Shown: positions 38,905-47,610 of the stretch, piece after piece
Numbering within the stretch: position 1 is the first letter of the stretch
Layout: the number at the start of each line of letters is the position of its first letter
NCBI RefSeq assembly: GCF_000160755.1
Contig: NZ_GG668576.1
Location: 576,332-640,331, forward strand
Source of the DNA: Proteus mirabilis ATCC 29906
Lineage (GTDB): Bacteria > Pseudomonadota > Gammaproteobacteria > Enterobacterales > Enterobacteriaceae
Length of the DNA stretch: 64,000 bases
Reading direction: 5' to 3'
Position numbers and translations under genes: made by a program
The notes under the pieces: generated by a model
Told to the model about the DNA's origin: nothing
Database searches by the model: none
The model's input: only the letters and a program-made list of their open reading frames with translations

Positions 38905-39660
38905 CTATGGTTTTGAAATAACAGGTAGAAAACCATAATCAGTAAAAGCCTTTATTCCTTCGGGACGAGAAAAATAATCAGCCAATTGTTGTGCTTGTGT
39001 GGGATTTGTTGAAGTTTTTAATACCGCTAATGTCGCAATTTCTTCGGGGCTTCCTTCAGGTATGGGTAATAAAACTAATTTATCTTGGTTTTTCATTGCA
39101 TCAGCGTAACCAATAATGGCAGCATCAACCTCACCATTTAATAAATACATAAGTAACTGTTTAATGGTTGCTGTACGAACAACCACTTTATTTCGTAACT
39201 GCTCACCTTGGCCTGACGCTTCGATTAATTGTTCACCGCTTTTACCTAATGCAATTGCTTTTGCATCTCCCATACCTAATTTCAATGAACTATTTGCAAG
39301 ATCTGTGATAGTTTTGATCTCACCGATTTTATCTTTTCTGACAGCAATAACAGGAATATGACGCACAATAGGATATTGGCTAACCACCTGATTTTGTTTC
39401 GCTAACTTCTCTACATACTCTTGAGAGCCGGGAAAAAACAGATCACCTTGTTGAGTGAGATTAAAGCGTGTAAGAATTTGGCCTGAACCGCCATATTCGA
39501 TAGTCACTGTATTGCCGGTTTCTTTTTCAAATAGACCAACAACTTGCTCTACAGGCTGTTTTAATCCTGCGCCAGCATAAAGATGAAGCTCTACAGCAAA
39601 GCTATTATGGCAAAATAATCCTAGTGCAAAACCTAAACCTACCAAAACTTGGCGTTTCAT
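38905..39660 (-). CDS. modA: Molybdate-type ABC transporter substrate-binding protein (ModA-like)
   Basis: A 251-residue periplasmic binding protein with a signal peptide (KRQVLVGLGFALGLFCHNSFA). The mature start ELHLYAGAGLKQPVEQVVGLFE and the GGSGQILTRF segment are characteristic of the ModA/WtpA group. I chose ATG 39660, with GAGGA six bases upstream; a GTG at 39675 contains that site. A ModE box just upstream supports molybdate. It lies first in a three-gene operon. Confidence 0.85.
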   Translation of the reverse strand: MKRQVLVGLGFALGLFCHNSFAVELHLYAGAGLKQPVEQVVGLFEKETGNTVTIEYGGSGQILTRFNLTQQGDLFFPGSQEYVEKLAKQNQVVSQYPIVRHIPVIAVRKDKIGEIKTITDLANSSLKLGMGDAKAIALGKSGEQLIEASGQGEQLRNKVVVRTATIKQLLMYLLNGEVDAAIIGYADAMKNQDKLVLLPIPEGSPEEIATLAVLKTSTNPTQAQQLADYFSRPEGIKAFTDYGFLPVISKP

Positions 39661-39678
39661 AACATCCTCAAACACAAT

Positions 39679-39706
39679 ATCGTTATATAATTTTTTATAT
39701 AATGAT
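39679..39706. promoter_or_regulatory. ModE operator of the molybdate-type transporter operon
   Basis: The half-site ATCGTTATATA (39679-39689) and its near-complement TATATAATGAT (39696-39706, one mismatch) are 6 bases apart, the exact layout of the ModE consensus. It lies about 20 bases upstream of the modA start. It predicts repression when molybdate is ample. Confidence 0.82.
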
Positions 39707-39897
39707 AGATATGAGAAATTAAGGCAAGATCTTAGTAAGAAAAAAACAGCAAAGTGCTAGCAAGCTATCATTTTACTTTTCATCTCTAATTTATTTATTA
39801 AGATATTTTTATCACTCTGTACCTAGAATAAAAATACATAATCACTCATATTTTGATAAGCGATCTAGATGAAAAATAACAGCGATATTAATAACAA

Positions 39898-39917
39898 ATC
39901 CTCGTTTAAACGAGGAT
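39898..39917 (-). terminator. Hairpin after the SorC-type regulator gene
   Basis: A 20-bp perfect palindrome (ATCCTCGTTT and its complement) immediately follows the stop. The T run on the minus strand is weak (ATTTGTTATT), so termination is likely but not certain. Confidence 0.6.
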
Positions 39918-39924
39918 CTCACTA

Positions 39925-40908
39925 TTAAATACTCAATTCCAATAATGCTAATGCCGTCACTTCATCGATGACAATATCTGTAGCATATCCCCCTTTTATT
40001 GCGCCTATGGTTGCAGCAACATTTTCAACGCCTCCAGCAATAAAAATACGCTGTGGGATCTGTCTTAACTGTGCAAGACTAATTCCCATAATTCTAAGGT
40101 CGATATCAGAAAGCAGAGGATTACCTTGTGCATCATAGAATCGACCACAAATGACACCAACAGCACCTAAATCGCGATATTGTGCCATCTCATTTGTGGT
40201 GAGTACGCCTGTTGTAATCAAAGGATTGTCATCTTGAGTATTACCCACTACAAACAAAGCTTTATTACATTGATTTAAAGCAGAGAAATTACGCCGTATT
40301 ATGGGTTCTGCTTGTAGCTCCATTGCCAAACGTGCATTTGACACTACAGCCGGTACATGCAAATTAATACTGCAACCTGAAAACTTATTGGCGATCAAAG
40401 CGGCAGATTCCGCAGTAGTAAAATCAGGTTGTGGAGCTACAGCCCCAATCATTTGTAACACAGTGACATTTTCTAGTGTTTTAGTGGGGAGATAGTGCCC
40501 TAGTTTATGGATTGTTCTTCCCCAAGCTACGCCTAAAATATCATCATTGCTGATTATCTGAGAAAGATACATAGCCCCTGCTTTAGCTAATCTTTCTCGA
40601 TTCATATTTGATGTTTGTTGCGATTTATTCTTTTCTTCATCAGGTAAAATAAGCACATTATTAAGATTAAATTTTGCTTTTATTCTGATTGAATAATCAA
40701 TCGTAGAAAATACTGATGAATCCAAGCTTATATTAACGAAACCTTTTTCTCTCGCGAGATGTAAATACTTCACAACAGTCACTCGAGAAACGCTCATAAT
40801 ATTTGCAACTTCACTTTGACTGAGTCCGTCCTGATAGTAAAGCCATGCAGCATAAAGAACGGGATCATTATCAAATAAACTCGCATTTTTTAGCGAATTA
40901 TTATCCAT
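39925..40908 (-). CDS. SorC/DeoR-family sugar-responsive regulator
   Basis: A 327-residue SorC-type regulator. Residues about 20-60 hold the helix-turn-helix (YYQDGLSQSEVANIMSVSRVTVVKYL); the rest is the phosphosugar-binding domain (LGVAWGRTIHKL, GVICGRFYDAQGNP, IFIAGGVENV). I chose ATG 40908, with GGGG about 7 bases upstream. Such regulators normally lie beside the sugar operon they control, but here none adjoins it, so its target is not evident. Confidence 0.85.
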   Translation of the reverse strand: MDNNSLKNASLFDNDPVLYAAWLYYQDGLSQSEVANIMSVSRVTVVKYLHLAREKGFVNISLDSSVFSTIDYSIRIKAKFNLNNVLILPDEEKNKSQQTSNMNRERLAKAGAMYLSQIISNDDILGVAWGRTIHKLGHYLPTKTLENVTVLQMIGAVAPQPDFTTAESAALIANKFSGCSINLHVPAVVSNARLAMELQAEPIIRRNFSALNQCNKALFVVGNTQDDNPLITTGVLTTNEMAQYRDLGAVGVICGRFYDAQGNPLLSDIDLRIMGISLAQLRQIPQRIFIAGGVENVAATIGAIKGGYATDIVIDEVTALALLELSI

Positions 40909-41276
40909 TTTAAACCCCACTATTTTTTTATAAATCTTATTAATAATTAATTTATTTTATATTTACGATATTGCAGAAGGTAATAACAATTTTTGTTGAA
41001 TATGTTCTTATAACACAATTAGATACATTTCATTTAACAACTACTAATATCGGCAAATGGGTGTTTTTCTTTACAAAAAGAAACTCAAAATATGTAAAAT
41101 CCACTTAATAATGCCGTAATTATCTCATATCGAGAAAGTTTTTTTTGAAAATATGTTTTTATTCGGTTAAAAAGAGAAATCTTAGCGTTAAGTTTTAAAA
41201 AGTTTTATTTTGATGATATTAAAGTTAATTACCCTATAACAAATTAACCATAGACTCATTAATACAGAGGAAAAAT
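40909..41276. other. Divergent region between SorC regulator and cutA
   Basis: About 370 AT-rich bases without a gene, holding both divergent promoters. No operator was recognised. Confidence 0.4.
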
Positions 41277-41585
41277 ATGATTATCGCTTATTCAACAGCC
41301 CCTAATGAAACTGTCGCCCATGAAATAGCTCACCATCTTATACAGGCGAAGCTTGCAGCTTGTATTAACGTCCTTCCTAATATCAAATCTATCTATCATT
41401 GGAATAATGAAATTGTTGAAGATAATGAGGTACTTATGATGATCAAAAGCGAGAGTTCAAAACAACAGATTTTGATTGATACACTAGTAAAAATGCACCC
41501 TTACGATACACCAGAAGTCATTATTGTCCCTATAGAAAATGGGTTTCATGGTTATCTAGAATGGATACATCAAAGCCTAAATTAA
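41277..41585 (+). CDS. cutA: Divalent cation tolerance protein CutA
   Basis: A 102-residue CutA1-type protein, a small trimeric ferredoxin-like fold. The pattern AHHLIQAKLAACINVLPNIKSIYHWNNEI and HPYDTPEVIIVPIENG is diagnostic. E. coli CutA was linked to copper tolerance, but its mechanism is not settled. The ribosome-binding site is AGAGGA. It is not beside dipZ (dsbD) as in E. coli. Confidence 0.93.
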   Translation: MIIAYSTAPNETVAHEIAHHLIQAKLAACINVLPNIKSIYHWNNEIVEDNEVLMMIKSESSKQQILIDTLVKMHPYDTPEVIIVPIENGFHGYLEWIHQSLN

Positions 41586-41991
41586 TGATTATTTCATTGC
41601 ATTATCATGCTATTTCATCTTATTTGTGATAAAAATGATAGAATATTGTAAATAAAACAACACTTATAATCTCAATAATGAGACAAATAAACAAAGTAAA
41701 ATATTAAGATTAATTACTATTTAACTGCTAAATCATTTTTAAAAACTTTTCTTTTTGAGATCATCTTTATATTCACAGAAAAAATATAAACAATAAATTA
41801 TTATTAAATTTTTATAAGTCAAGGAAATGAACAATAATACGCTAATGAGCAAAGGAAAAAATAAAAAAACAACAAACTGGTTTTTATAGGTTATTATCCT
41901 AAAGAATAAATTTAACCGATATCTTACCCTAGTTATTTTCTGTTATAATTAACAAGCTTTCTCTATATTACATGTAAAAAAGGAGTGAGTT
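41586..41991. other. 406-base AT-rich gene-free region
   Basis: No gene, hairpin or operator recognised; it must carry the promoter for the small gene at 41992. Confidence 0.4.
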
Positions 41992-42225
41992 GTGAAAACA
42001 AACAGAGTCGCAAGACGTATTTTAGGTTTACCTTATAATTTAAGTCGGTCTAAAAAGAAAGTGCGTTTTTCCATTATTACGCCTACAGAAAGTGATAATC
42101 TTCCCGCAGAGTTAAAAAATGCAACTCGGATCTGTTTAAAACAAGATTTCAGAAAAAATGCGCAAAATAAGCGTATTTATATGAAATTAACCGATGCTTA
42201 TCCAGATTATCTTCTAGTAAGTTAA
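41992..42225 (+). CDS. Small basic protein of unknown function
   Basis: A 77-residue lysine/arginine-rich protein I do not recognise (KTNRVARRILGLPYNL, SRSKKKVRFS). It starts with GTG, with GGAG 7 bases upstream, and ends before a 13-bp hairpin. The high charge suggests nucleic acid binding, but there is no known motif. Confidence 0.6.
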   Translation: MKTNRVARRILGLPYNLSRSKKKVRFSIITPTESDNLPAELKNATRICLKQDFRKNAQNKRIYMKLTDAYPDYLLVS

Positions 42226-42285
42226 TTACTTATGCCTAATGTTAGATTATAAATAACTTTTATTTTATTATTTATAACTAATAGT

Positions 42286-42313
42286 TTATCCCTTACAACC
42301 TTGTAAGGGATAA
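42286..42313. terminator. Bidirectional terminator
   Basis: A 13-bp perfect inverted repeat (TTATCCCTTACAA / TTGTAAGGGATAA) lies between the convergent small gene and the RlaP pair. Confidence 0.7.
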
Positions 42314-42323
42314 TAGTATTCTA

Positions 42324-43376
42324 TTATTGATATAATTCTTTACGAATATTCACTAATACTTGCTTAATTAATTGAGGATTGATTTTTTCTGGTAATTGAC
42401 TTTGTTGAAAAGCTTGCTCAATTTTTTCTATTAATATTTTGCTTCGCTCAAATAGTGTTTCATAACTTAAAGCACCAGATTTAATTTCTAACAACTCATC
42501 CCTGTTATCACACCAAACTTTGACTTTTTTTTCAGTAGCAATTCCTAATGCAATATAAAGCAACCTAAAAGTGTGCATCATATTTTTACTATCGTAACTT
42601 CGTCCATGTTCAATATTTTGCTGATAGCGGGCTTCATTACGCTCCTCAACCCATTGCCAATAAGCATGATACTGCTTGCAATAGGTACTGTAGCCGTCTT
42701 TATTAAAACTAAGATAGGCTTGTAATATGGCTGTTTCAGAGACACTGCTTAGTAAAACATCGGTGGCATTATCTTTTTTTATTACGCCTTGATAATCACT
42801 ATTTGGATCATAAAAAACTGCATAAAGATTTTGTGCATGATTGATTTTAACCAACCCAATATTTTGCTGCTCCCAACAACGTTTTTTAAGCCAATTATTC
42901 AGTAATAGGCTTTTTCCATCTTCAATGATATAACAGAAATCAAGGATTGTTTTTAACTCTTTATCTATAGGATCCATGATCTTCTTATTTAACCCTTGCG
43001 CTTTTTTTATTTGCCCTTGAGCATAATGCACAAAAGTCTGTACGCATTCCTTTGATAAAAACCATTCTGGGTTAAATTGCATAAATAATGGATGACGATA
43101 AATAACAACATGCTCTGGTGCATTTAATAATTCTAAAATATTAGGATTAGACGCACACAGTAATTCAACAAATCGCCCTAATTCATAATAAACGATATCA
43201 TTAGTTTTATTACTTACTTGTGGCACATAATCAGAGCAATAAAACATCTCTTTAGGTAGATAAAAAACACCTTTAATATCAGTATCTGAACTATCTGTTG
43301 CCAAATTTTGTGAACGACTACCTGAAATTGTTTCAAATAAAAGGTAAGGCTTTATATTGTCAATGGTCAGTTTCAT
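42324..43376 (-). CDS. RlaP-type nucleotidyltransferase (second of pair)
   Basis: A 350-residue member of the DNA polymerase beta-like nucleotidyltransferase family PF10127 (RlaP). The active site is SGSRSQNLATDSSDTDIKG, with the conserved GS and D-x-D. RlaP proteins are linked by genome context to RNA ligases in RNA repair. I chose ATG 43376, with AGGA upstream; the gene overlaps its upstream paralogue by 17 bases. Substrate unknown; transfer of an NMP to an RNA end is the best guess. Confidence 0.78.
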   Translation of the reverse strand: MKLTIDNIKPYLLFETISGSRSQNLATDSSDTDIKGVFYLPKEMFYCSDYVPQVSNKTNDIVYYELGRFVELLCASNPNILELLNAPEHVVIYRHPLFMQFNPEWFLSKECVQTFVHYAQGQIKKAQGLNKKIMDPIDKELKTILDFCYIIEDGKSLLLNNWLKKRCWEQQNIGLVKINHAQNLYAVFYDPNSDYQGVIKKDNATDVLLSSVSETAILQAYLSFNKDGYSTYCKQYHAYWQWVEERNEARYQQNIEHGRSYDSKNMMHTFRLLYIALGIATEKKVKVWCDNRDELLEIKSGALSYETLFERSKILIEKIEQAFQQSQLPEKINPQLIKQVLVNIRKELYQ

Positions 43377-44139
43377 CAAGTATTTTCCTAAACCAATTAT
43401 TTAATATTTCACTATCTGGTACGGTGCGTTTCGCTAATTGAGTTGCTGTTTCTTGCCATAAAAAAGTGATCAGTTTTTGCATATTATCGGTTGGTAGCCA
43501 AGTAAAGTGTTCATCTTTATCTGCTTTAAAGCTCACTAACTCTCGAATAATTATTTGCTCATCTGTGGTTAATATATTTATTAGCTGATTAAGTTCCATC
43601 GGTGGGATATTCCCCGTTTTTACTGTCCAATAAGCAGCTAAAAGTGAACGTAAGAGATAGAAATATTTTTTTAATTTTATGGGCTCATCTATCGCTTTAC
43701 TTGCATGACTCTCTTCAAAATGATGTCTACTAACGGCTTTTGCGATCCCTCTATAATGATGAACAATGATTTGGGGTTGATAATATAATTGTGCCAACTC
43801 AAATAATTCTTTTTGGATACCAGCATATTGTTGATAAACAATAGGTGATTGTAACCACTCAAATAAGATAGCATTTGACTTACGTAATAGATGCAATGCT
43901 TTCGTAATATCCCAAGCTCCTACATCAAACCAATTATTTTCTATCCACTCAAATGTTTCTTTAGGTTTATCAATTGAAAGATATGCATTGCGAGGCCGTA
44001 TAAAAATACCTCGTACATCATAGTCACTATTCGTTGATGCGAAGCCCCAAGCACGGCTTCCACTTTCAGCAACATAAAGTAGTTTTATTTGATGCATTTG
44101 CTCTATTTGTGGCAGTTTTTTTAATATCTGATTATGCAT
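43360..44139 (-). CDS. RlaP-type nucleotidyltransferase (first of pair)
   Basis: A 259-residue paralogue of the gene that follows. The active site is AESGSRAWGFASTNSDYDVRG, again GS and D-x-D, and the following IRPRNAYLSI and the C-terminal helical domain fit PF10127. The longer frame from 44226 would add a hydrophobic N terminus (LLLLALVIIIIG) but has no homologue-like start, so ATG 44139 is preferred. Two divergent copies in tandem suggest separate substrates or a heterodimer. Confidence 0.78.
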   Translation of the reverse strand: MHNQILKKLPQIEQMHQIKLLYVAESGSRAWGFASTNSDYDVRGIFIRPRNAYLSIDKPKETFEWIENNWFDVGAWDITKALHLLRKSNAILFEWLQSPIVYQQYAGIQKELFELAQLYYQPQIIVHHYRGIAKAVSRHHFEESHASKAIDEPIKLKKYFYLLRSLLAAYWTVKTGNIPPMELNQLINILTTDEQIIIRELVSFKADKDEHFTWLPTDNMQKLITFLWQETATQLAKRTVPDSEILNNWFRKILDETDH

Positions 44140-44461
44140 GATGATGTTACTCGGTATTTCCTTACAACTCTTAAATTTAATAATGTTGCCAATTATGATG
44201 ATGACTAGAGCTAACAATAGCAACATAACTACTTTAGTGTCTTATTTTATAATTTATTTTTTGATACCATCTCCTATACCGTCATTTTTTTCGGTTCTTG
44301 TCAACCATTACTAACCATAGAAAACAAAAAAGCCACCAGTAACTTACTGATGGCTCTTGGTTTTTTAACCTTTATCAACTATTGCTGATAAACGGTATTT
44401 TATTCCCACTCAATTATATTCTAGTAATTTAACTAACTGATAAATATAAATTATATTAAAA
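44140..44461. other. Host/prophage junction region
   Basis: A 322-base gap with no gene. It holds a bidirectional terminator and one copy of a 24-base imperfect repeat whose other copy is inside the end of the prophage Rz1 gene. The exact prophage boundary cannot be set. Confidence 0.45.
44331..44355. terminator. Bidirectional terminator at the end of the prophage lysis operon
   Basis: An 11-bp stem with one wobble mismatch (AGCCACCAGTA / TACTGATGGCT) and a 3-base loop has T runs on both sides. On the minus strand it follows Rz1. Confidence 0.8.
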
Positions 44462-44812
44462 TCAGATATCACTGACACCGTCACTGATACCGTCATTATG
44501 AAATCTGTCTATTTTTTCATCGGTAAGAATTGAGGAGTTTTTCCTTTGCTTCCAGCTCTGAAATACAAAGGTTAAGTGTTCTGGTGTTTTCATCTGCACG
44601 CTGAGCTTCACGCCCATATCGTTCAAGTGTTTCTCGTAGTTGTCGAGAAAGTTCACTGGCTTTGGCTTTCTCAATTCGGCAGGTATTGGTGTTATCGGTA
44701 CTTGTAACTTCTGTTTTCGTGGTACCGGTTGAGAGCTGCACCCTGTCAAAGTGATTAAGAACACGATCAAGCAAAGCATCTGTACGTATCGTATCATGCT
44801 GTTGTGCGTCAT
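44462..44812 (-). CDS. Rz1-type outer membrane spanin lipoprotein, embedded in Rz
   Basis: A 116-residue lipoprotein with lipobox LTGC (ITLTGCSSQ) followed by a proline-rich segment (QPVPRKQKLQVPITPIPAELRKPKPV), the hallmark of Rz1. It lies in another frame within Rz, starting at ATG 44812 with GGAG 7 bases upstream. It spans the periplasm with Rz to fuse inner and outer membranes at lysis. It is longer than usual for Rz1 and continues 55 bases past the Rz stop; the tail ends NDGISDGVSDI. Confidence 0.8.
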   Translation of the reverse strand: MTHNSMIRYVQMLCLIVFLITLTGCSSQPVPRKQKLQVPITPIPAELRKPKPVNFLDNYEKHLNDMGVKLSVQMKTPEHLTFVFQSWKQRKNSSILTDEKIDRFHNDGISDGVSDI

Positions 44813-45011
44813 GATATATCTCCAACCTATTCTGCTGTTCATTGTCTGCTTGTTTACGCAGAACAATATTTGTGGCCACATCCTTTTCATCTAATTGATT
44901 ACCTGCAATCTGTTTATTCATTGCTTGGTTATCAAAATAAATACCGCCAGCAACAAAGCCAGCGGTAAAGGAAACAGCCAAAGCAATTAACGCTATGACG
45001 GTTTTATTCAT
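44517..45011 (-). CDS. Rz-type inner membrane spanin
   Basis: A 164-residue i-spanin: an N-terminal transmembrane anchor (VIALIALAVSFTAGFVAGGIYF) followed by a long helical, coiled-coil-prone periplasmic region with two cysteines (NTCRIEKA and NLCISEL) that may form an intermolecular disulfide. It is the partner of Rz1, whose gene overlaps it, and it follows the endolysin by 15 bases. Confidence 0.82.
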   Translation of the reverse strand: MNKTVIALIALAVSFTAGFVAGGIYFDNQAMNKQIAGNQLDEKDVATNIVLRKQADNEQQNRLEIYHDAQQHDTIRTDALLDRVLNHFDRVQLSTGTTKTEVTSTDNTNTCRIEKAKASELSRQLRETLERYGREAQRADENTRTLNLCISELEAKEKLLNSYR

Positions 45012-45026
45012 TAATCATCACCATTA

Positions 45027-45491
45027 TTAAATTAATGAAAAGGCTCTATCGAAAACATCATCAACATAAGGCTGTTGAGCATTTTCAACAGAAATGATTG
45101 CTTTTGCCATTTTGATTGATGTTGATTTATTAAATAGGTTTAAGCATTCGTGACGTTGAAAGCCCGTATCCTTGCAAACTCGTTTAATATAATTTTCAGT
45201 ATGGTTGTTATCAGATGATGGCGCCCATCGTTCTATGATTTCTTCAACAGTATCTATTTTGTCACAACCAACATTAGGCTTACCTTTTTGCTTACTATAA
45301 GTTTGAAGCAATTTCATTAATGCCCGAACACCATAATAAACATTGATAAAAGTACAAAATTTATCATCATTTTGTACTGTTGCTAGACCTTGCCATTTAG
45401 AAGAACCATGTCGAATGTTGCCCGGATTATTATTTCTGATACCTCTAACGCCAGTGTTAACGTAATTGCTTTTAAAAACTGACATATTCAC
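45027..45491 (-). CDS. Phage endolysin, lysozyme-like
   Basis: A 154-residue cytoplasmic-type endolysin without a signal peptide. It has the pattern [20 protein letters not shown], typical of a family of phage structural lysozymes/muramidases, followed by ERWAPSSDNNHTENYIKRV. Its start overlaps the upstream holin-type gene by 4 bases. The same domain is present inside the 1027-residue ejection protein of this prophage. It should cut peptidoglycan after holin release. Confidence 0.82.
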   Translation of the reverse strand: MNMSVFKSNYVNTGVRGIRNNNPGNIRHGSSKWQGLATVQNDDKFCTFINVYYGVRALMKLLQTYSKQKGKPNVGCDKIDTVEEIIERWAPSSDNNHTENYIKRVCKDTGFQRHECLNLFNKSTSIKMAKAIISVENAQQPYVDDVFDRAFSLI

Positions 45492-45760
45492 CCCTTTATA
45501 AACTTGATGACATTGCCTTTACTGACCAGCAACGTTGTGCAGATCAGGATATTGGCAAAGATGTTGTAGATATCAGCGTGATAATTAGGATCGAAGTAAG
45601 CGCGAATAGGTACGCTTGAAGAATAAGCAAGAATGAGGAAAGCTAACCATCCACCTTTTTTACAGTGTTGTCTGCCGTCACGTTTAAAATAGAACACACG
45701 TAAAAATATGACTGTACAGATGATGGCGTTAACAATAGTGAGCAATGTTTCGCATTTCAT
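45488..45760 (-). CDS. Holin-type small membrane protein (phage_holin_3-like)
   Basis: A 90-residue protein with three hydrophobic segments (about 5-22, 37-55, 65-82) and charged ends, the layout of a class I-like 3-TM holin. It sits between another holin-like gene and the endolysin, with 4-base overlaps on both sides, which supports a role in lysis timing. It could be a holin or an antiholin. Confidence 0.72.
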   Translation of the reverse strand: MKCETLLTIVNAIICTVIFLRVFYFKRDGRQHCKKGGWLAFLILAYSSSVPIRAYFDPNYHADIYNIFANILICTTLLVSKGNVIKFIKG

Positions 45761-46128
45761 TGTTGCCCTCCTTGTTTCGGTATATCAACCCTTCCATATG
45801 CTTTTACGCTTAACTTAACCACAAGCAAAGCGGAAACAAAAGCACCTACGGCATCGATATGTTCGATTTCGTATTGCTCCGGTTTCACACCGAAAAGGCC
45901 TGTAACAGAAATAAAGATAGTTGCTGCGGGGCTAAAGAATATAAGACCACAAACGAAGCTTAGAAAAGCTAATAACGATCTACGTTTAAAGCTATATTCA
46001 GTAGCAGCAGTAGTAAAGAAGATGGCTCCCAACAGTGAACCCATAACAACTTCTGCTGGAAGCCCTGCGAAGTAACCAAGAAAAGCAGTAGTGCCGATCC
46101 CAGCTTTTGTGTAGACATCTTCTTGCAT
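45757..46128 (-). CDS. Holin-type membrane protein
   Basis: A 123-residue protein with about four hydrophobic segments and a short charged C terminus (RVDIPKQGGQQ). It is the first gene of the lysis cassette. Its TM layout fits a putative phage holin; the division of labour with the next gene is not clear from sequence. Confidence 0.68.
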   Translation of the reverse strand: MQEDVYTKAGIGTTAFLGYFAGLPAEVVMGSLLGAIFFTTAATEYSFKRRSLLAFLSFVCGLIFFSPAATIFISVTGLFGVKPEQYEIEHIDAVGAFVSALLVVKLSVKAYGRVDIPKQGGQQ

Positions 46129-46327
46129 GAGTGTAGTACCAGTGATTAATGAATAGTCATGATACTACACAACAAGAAAGATAACCAAAAATGCAAAAAA
46201 GATTAAACAAACATTATTATATAATTTGTAATAAAAACCATTTAATAAAACAAACATATAGAATGCTGACCTAAATTTACATTAGTGATAAACTCTCACA
46301 TCAATTTTTATTATAGATAATTTAATT

Positions 46328-46690
46328 ATGCTCCAGCTATTTGCGCGATACTTCTCTGTTGGTGTTATTAACACTCTTTTACATTGGGTGGTGTTCGGTA
46401 TTTTGGTTTACTTAGTTACCACAACACAGGCTACTGCGAACCTGATCGCATTCATCATTGCTGTTACCTTCTCATTCTTTGCTAACGCTAAGTTTACATT
46501 TAAGAAGAAAGCAACTGGTAGGAGATACATAGCATTCACAGTATTCATGGGTGTGTTAAGTTATCTGACTGGATTTATAGCCGATAAACTCAATGCAATG
46601 CCAATAATTACCTTAGTTGCATTCTCAGCAATTAGCCTTGTTCTTGGCTTTTTCTACTCAAAATTATTTGTCTTTAAAGGAATAGAGTAA
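46328..46690 (+). CDS. gtrA: Bactoprenol-linked glucose translocase GtrA
   Basis: A 120-residue four-helix membrane protein matching GtrA of serotype-converting phages ([35 protein letters not shown]). GtrA flips undecaprenyl-phosphate-glucose to the periplasmic face. It is the first of three plus-strand genes, opposite to the surrounding late operon, with a 1-base overlap to gtrB. Confidence 0.93.
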   Translation: MLQLFARYFSVGVINTLLHWVVFGILVYLVTTTQATANLIAFIIAVTFSFFANAKFTFKKKATGRRYIAFTVFMGVLSYLTGFIADKLNAMPIITLVAFSAISLVLGFFYSKLFVFKGIE

Positions 46691-47610
46691 TGAAGATTTC
46701 TTTAGTTGTTCCAGTTTTCAATGAAGAAGAAGCAATACCTATTTTTTATAAAACGGTTCGTGAAAATGAAGAACTAAAAAAATATGACGTTGAAATTATT
46801 TTTATTAATGATGGCAGTAAAGATTCAACTGAAAATATCATCAATGCGTTGTCGTTAGCTGATGAGCAAGTAGTAGCATTAAGTTTTACTAGAAACTTTG
46901 GTAAAGAACCTGCACTTTTTGCAGGATTAGATCATGCCACTGGTGAAGCAATAATCCCTATTGATGTTGACCTTCAAGACCCAATAGAAGTTATCCCCCA
47001 ATTAATAGAAAAGTGGAAACAAGGTGCTGATGTTGTTTTAGCAAAAAGAACTGACCGATCTACTGATGGTTGGTTGAAACGCAAAACAGCAGAATGGTTT
47101 TATAAACTGCATAATAAAATCAGCACACCAAAGATTGAAGAAAACGTGGGTGATTTCCGTTTAATGTCTCGTGAAACAGTTGAGAATATTAAATTGCTTC
47201 CTGAACGCAACTTATTTATGAAAGGTGTTCTATCTTGGGTGGGAGGGAAAGTAGATATCGTCGAATATTCTCGTGCTGAACGTTCCGCTGGTGAATCCAA
47301 GTTTAATGGCTGGAAACTTTGGAACCTTGCATTAGAAGGGATCACCAGTTTTTCAACCTTTCCACTCCGTATGTGGACTTATATTGGTTTATTTGTTGGC
47401 GCCATTTCATTTGTTTATGGTGGCTGGATGATTATAGATAAGCTGATTTGGGGAAACCCTGTGCCGGGATACCCGTCTCTTCTGGTTTCTATTTTATTTC
47501 TTGGTGGTATTCAGCTTATTGGTATTGGTGTTCTTGGTGAATATATCGGGAGGATATATGTTGAAAGCAAGAAAAGACCTAAATACTTGTTAAAGGACAA
47601 TAAAAAATGA
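46690..47610 (+). CDS. gtrB: Bactoprenol glucosyltransferase GtrB
   Basis: A 306-residue GT2-family enzyme that loads glucose onto undecaprenyl phosphate. The N-terminal catalytic domain shows [28 protein letters not shown] and [12 protein letters not shown]; two C-terminal helices anchor it in the membrane. Length matches GtrB. It overlaps the next gene by 4 bases. Confidence 0.94.
   Translation: MKISLVVPVFNEEEAIPIFYKTVRENEELKKYDVEIIFINDGSKDSTENIINALSLADEQVVALSFTRNFGKEPALFAGLDHATGEAIIPIDVDLQDPIEVIPQLIEKWKQGADVVLAKRTDRSTDGWLKRKTAEWFYKLHNKISTPKIEENVGDFRLMSRETVENIKLLPERNLFMKGVLSWVGGKVDIVEYSRAERSAGESKFNGWKLWNLALEGITSFSTFPLRMWTYIGLFVGAISFVYGGWMIIDKLIWGNPVPGYPSLLVSILFLGGIQLIGIGVLGEYIGRIYVESKKRPKYLLKDNKK

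Noticed and set aside
44140-44226. Hydrophobic N-terminal extension of the first RlaP gene
   Set aside because: It would place a membrane helix in front of a cytoplasmic nucleotidyltransferase; the ATG at 44139 matches the family start better.
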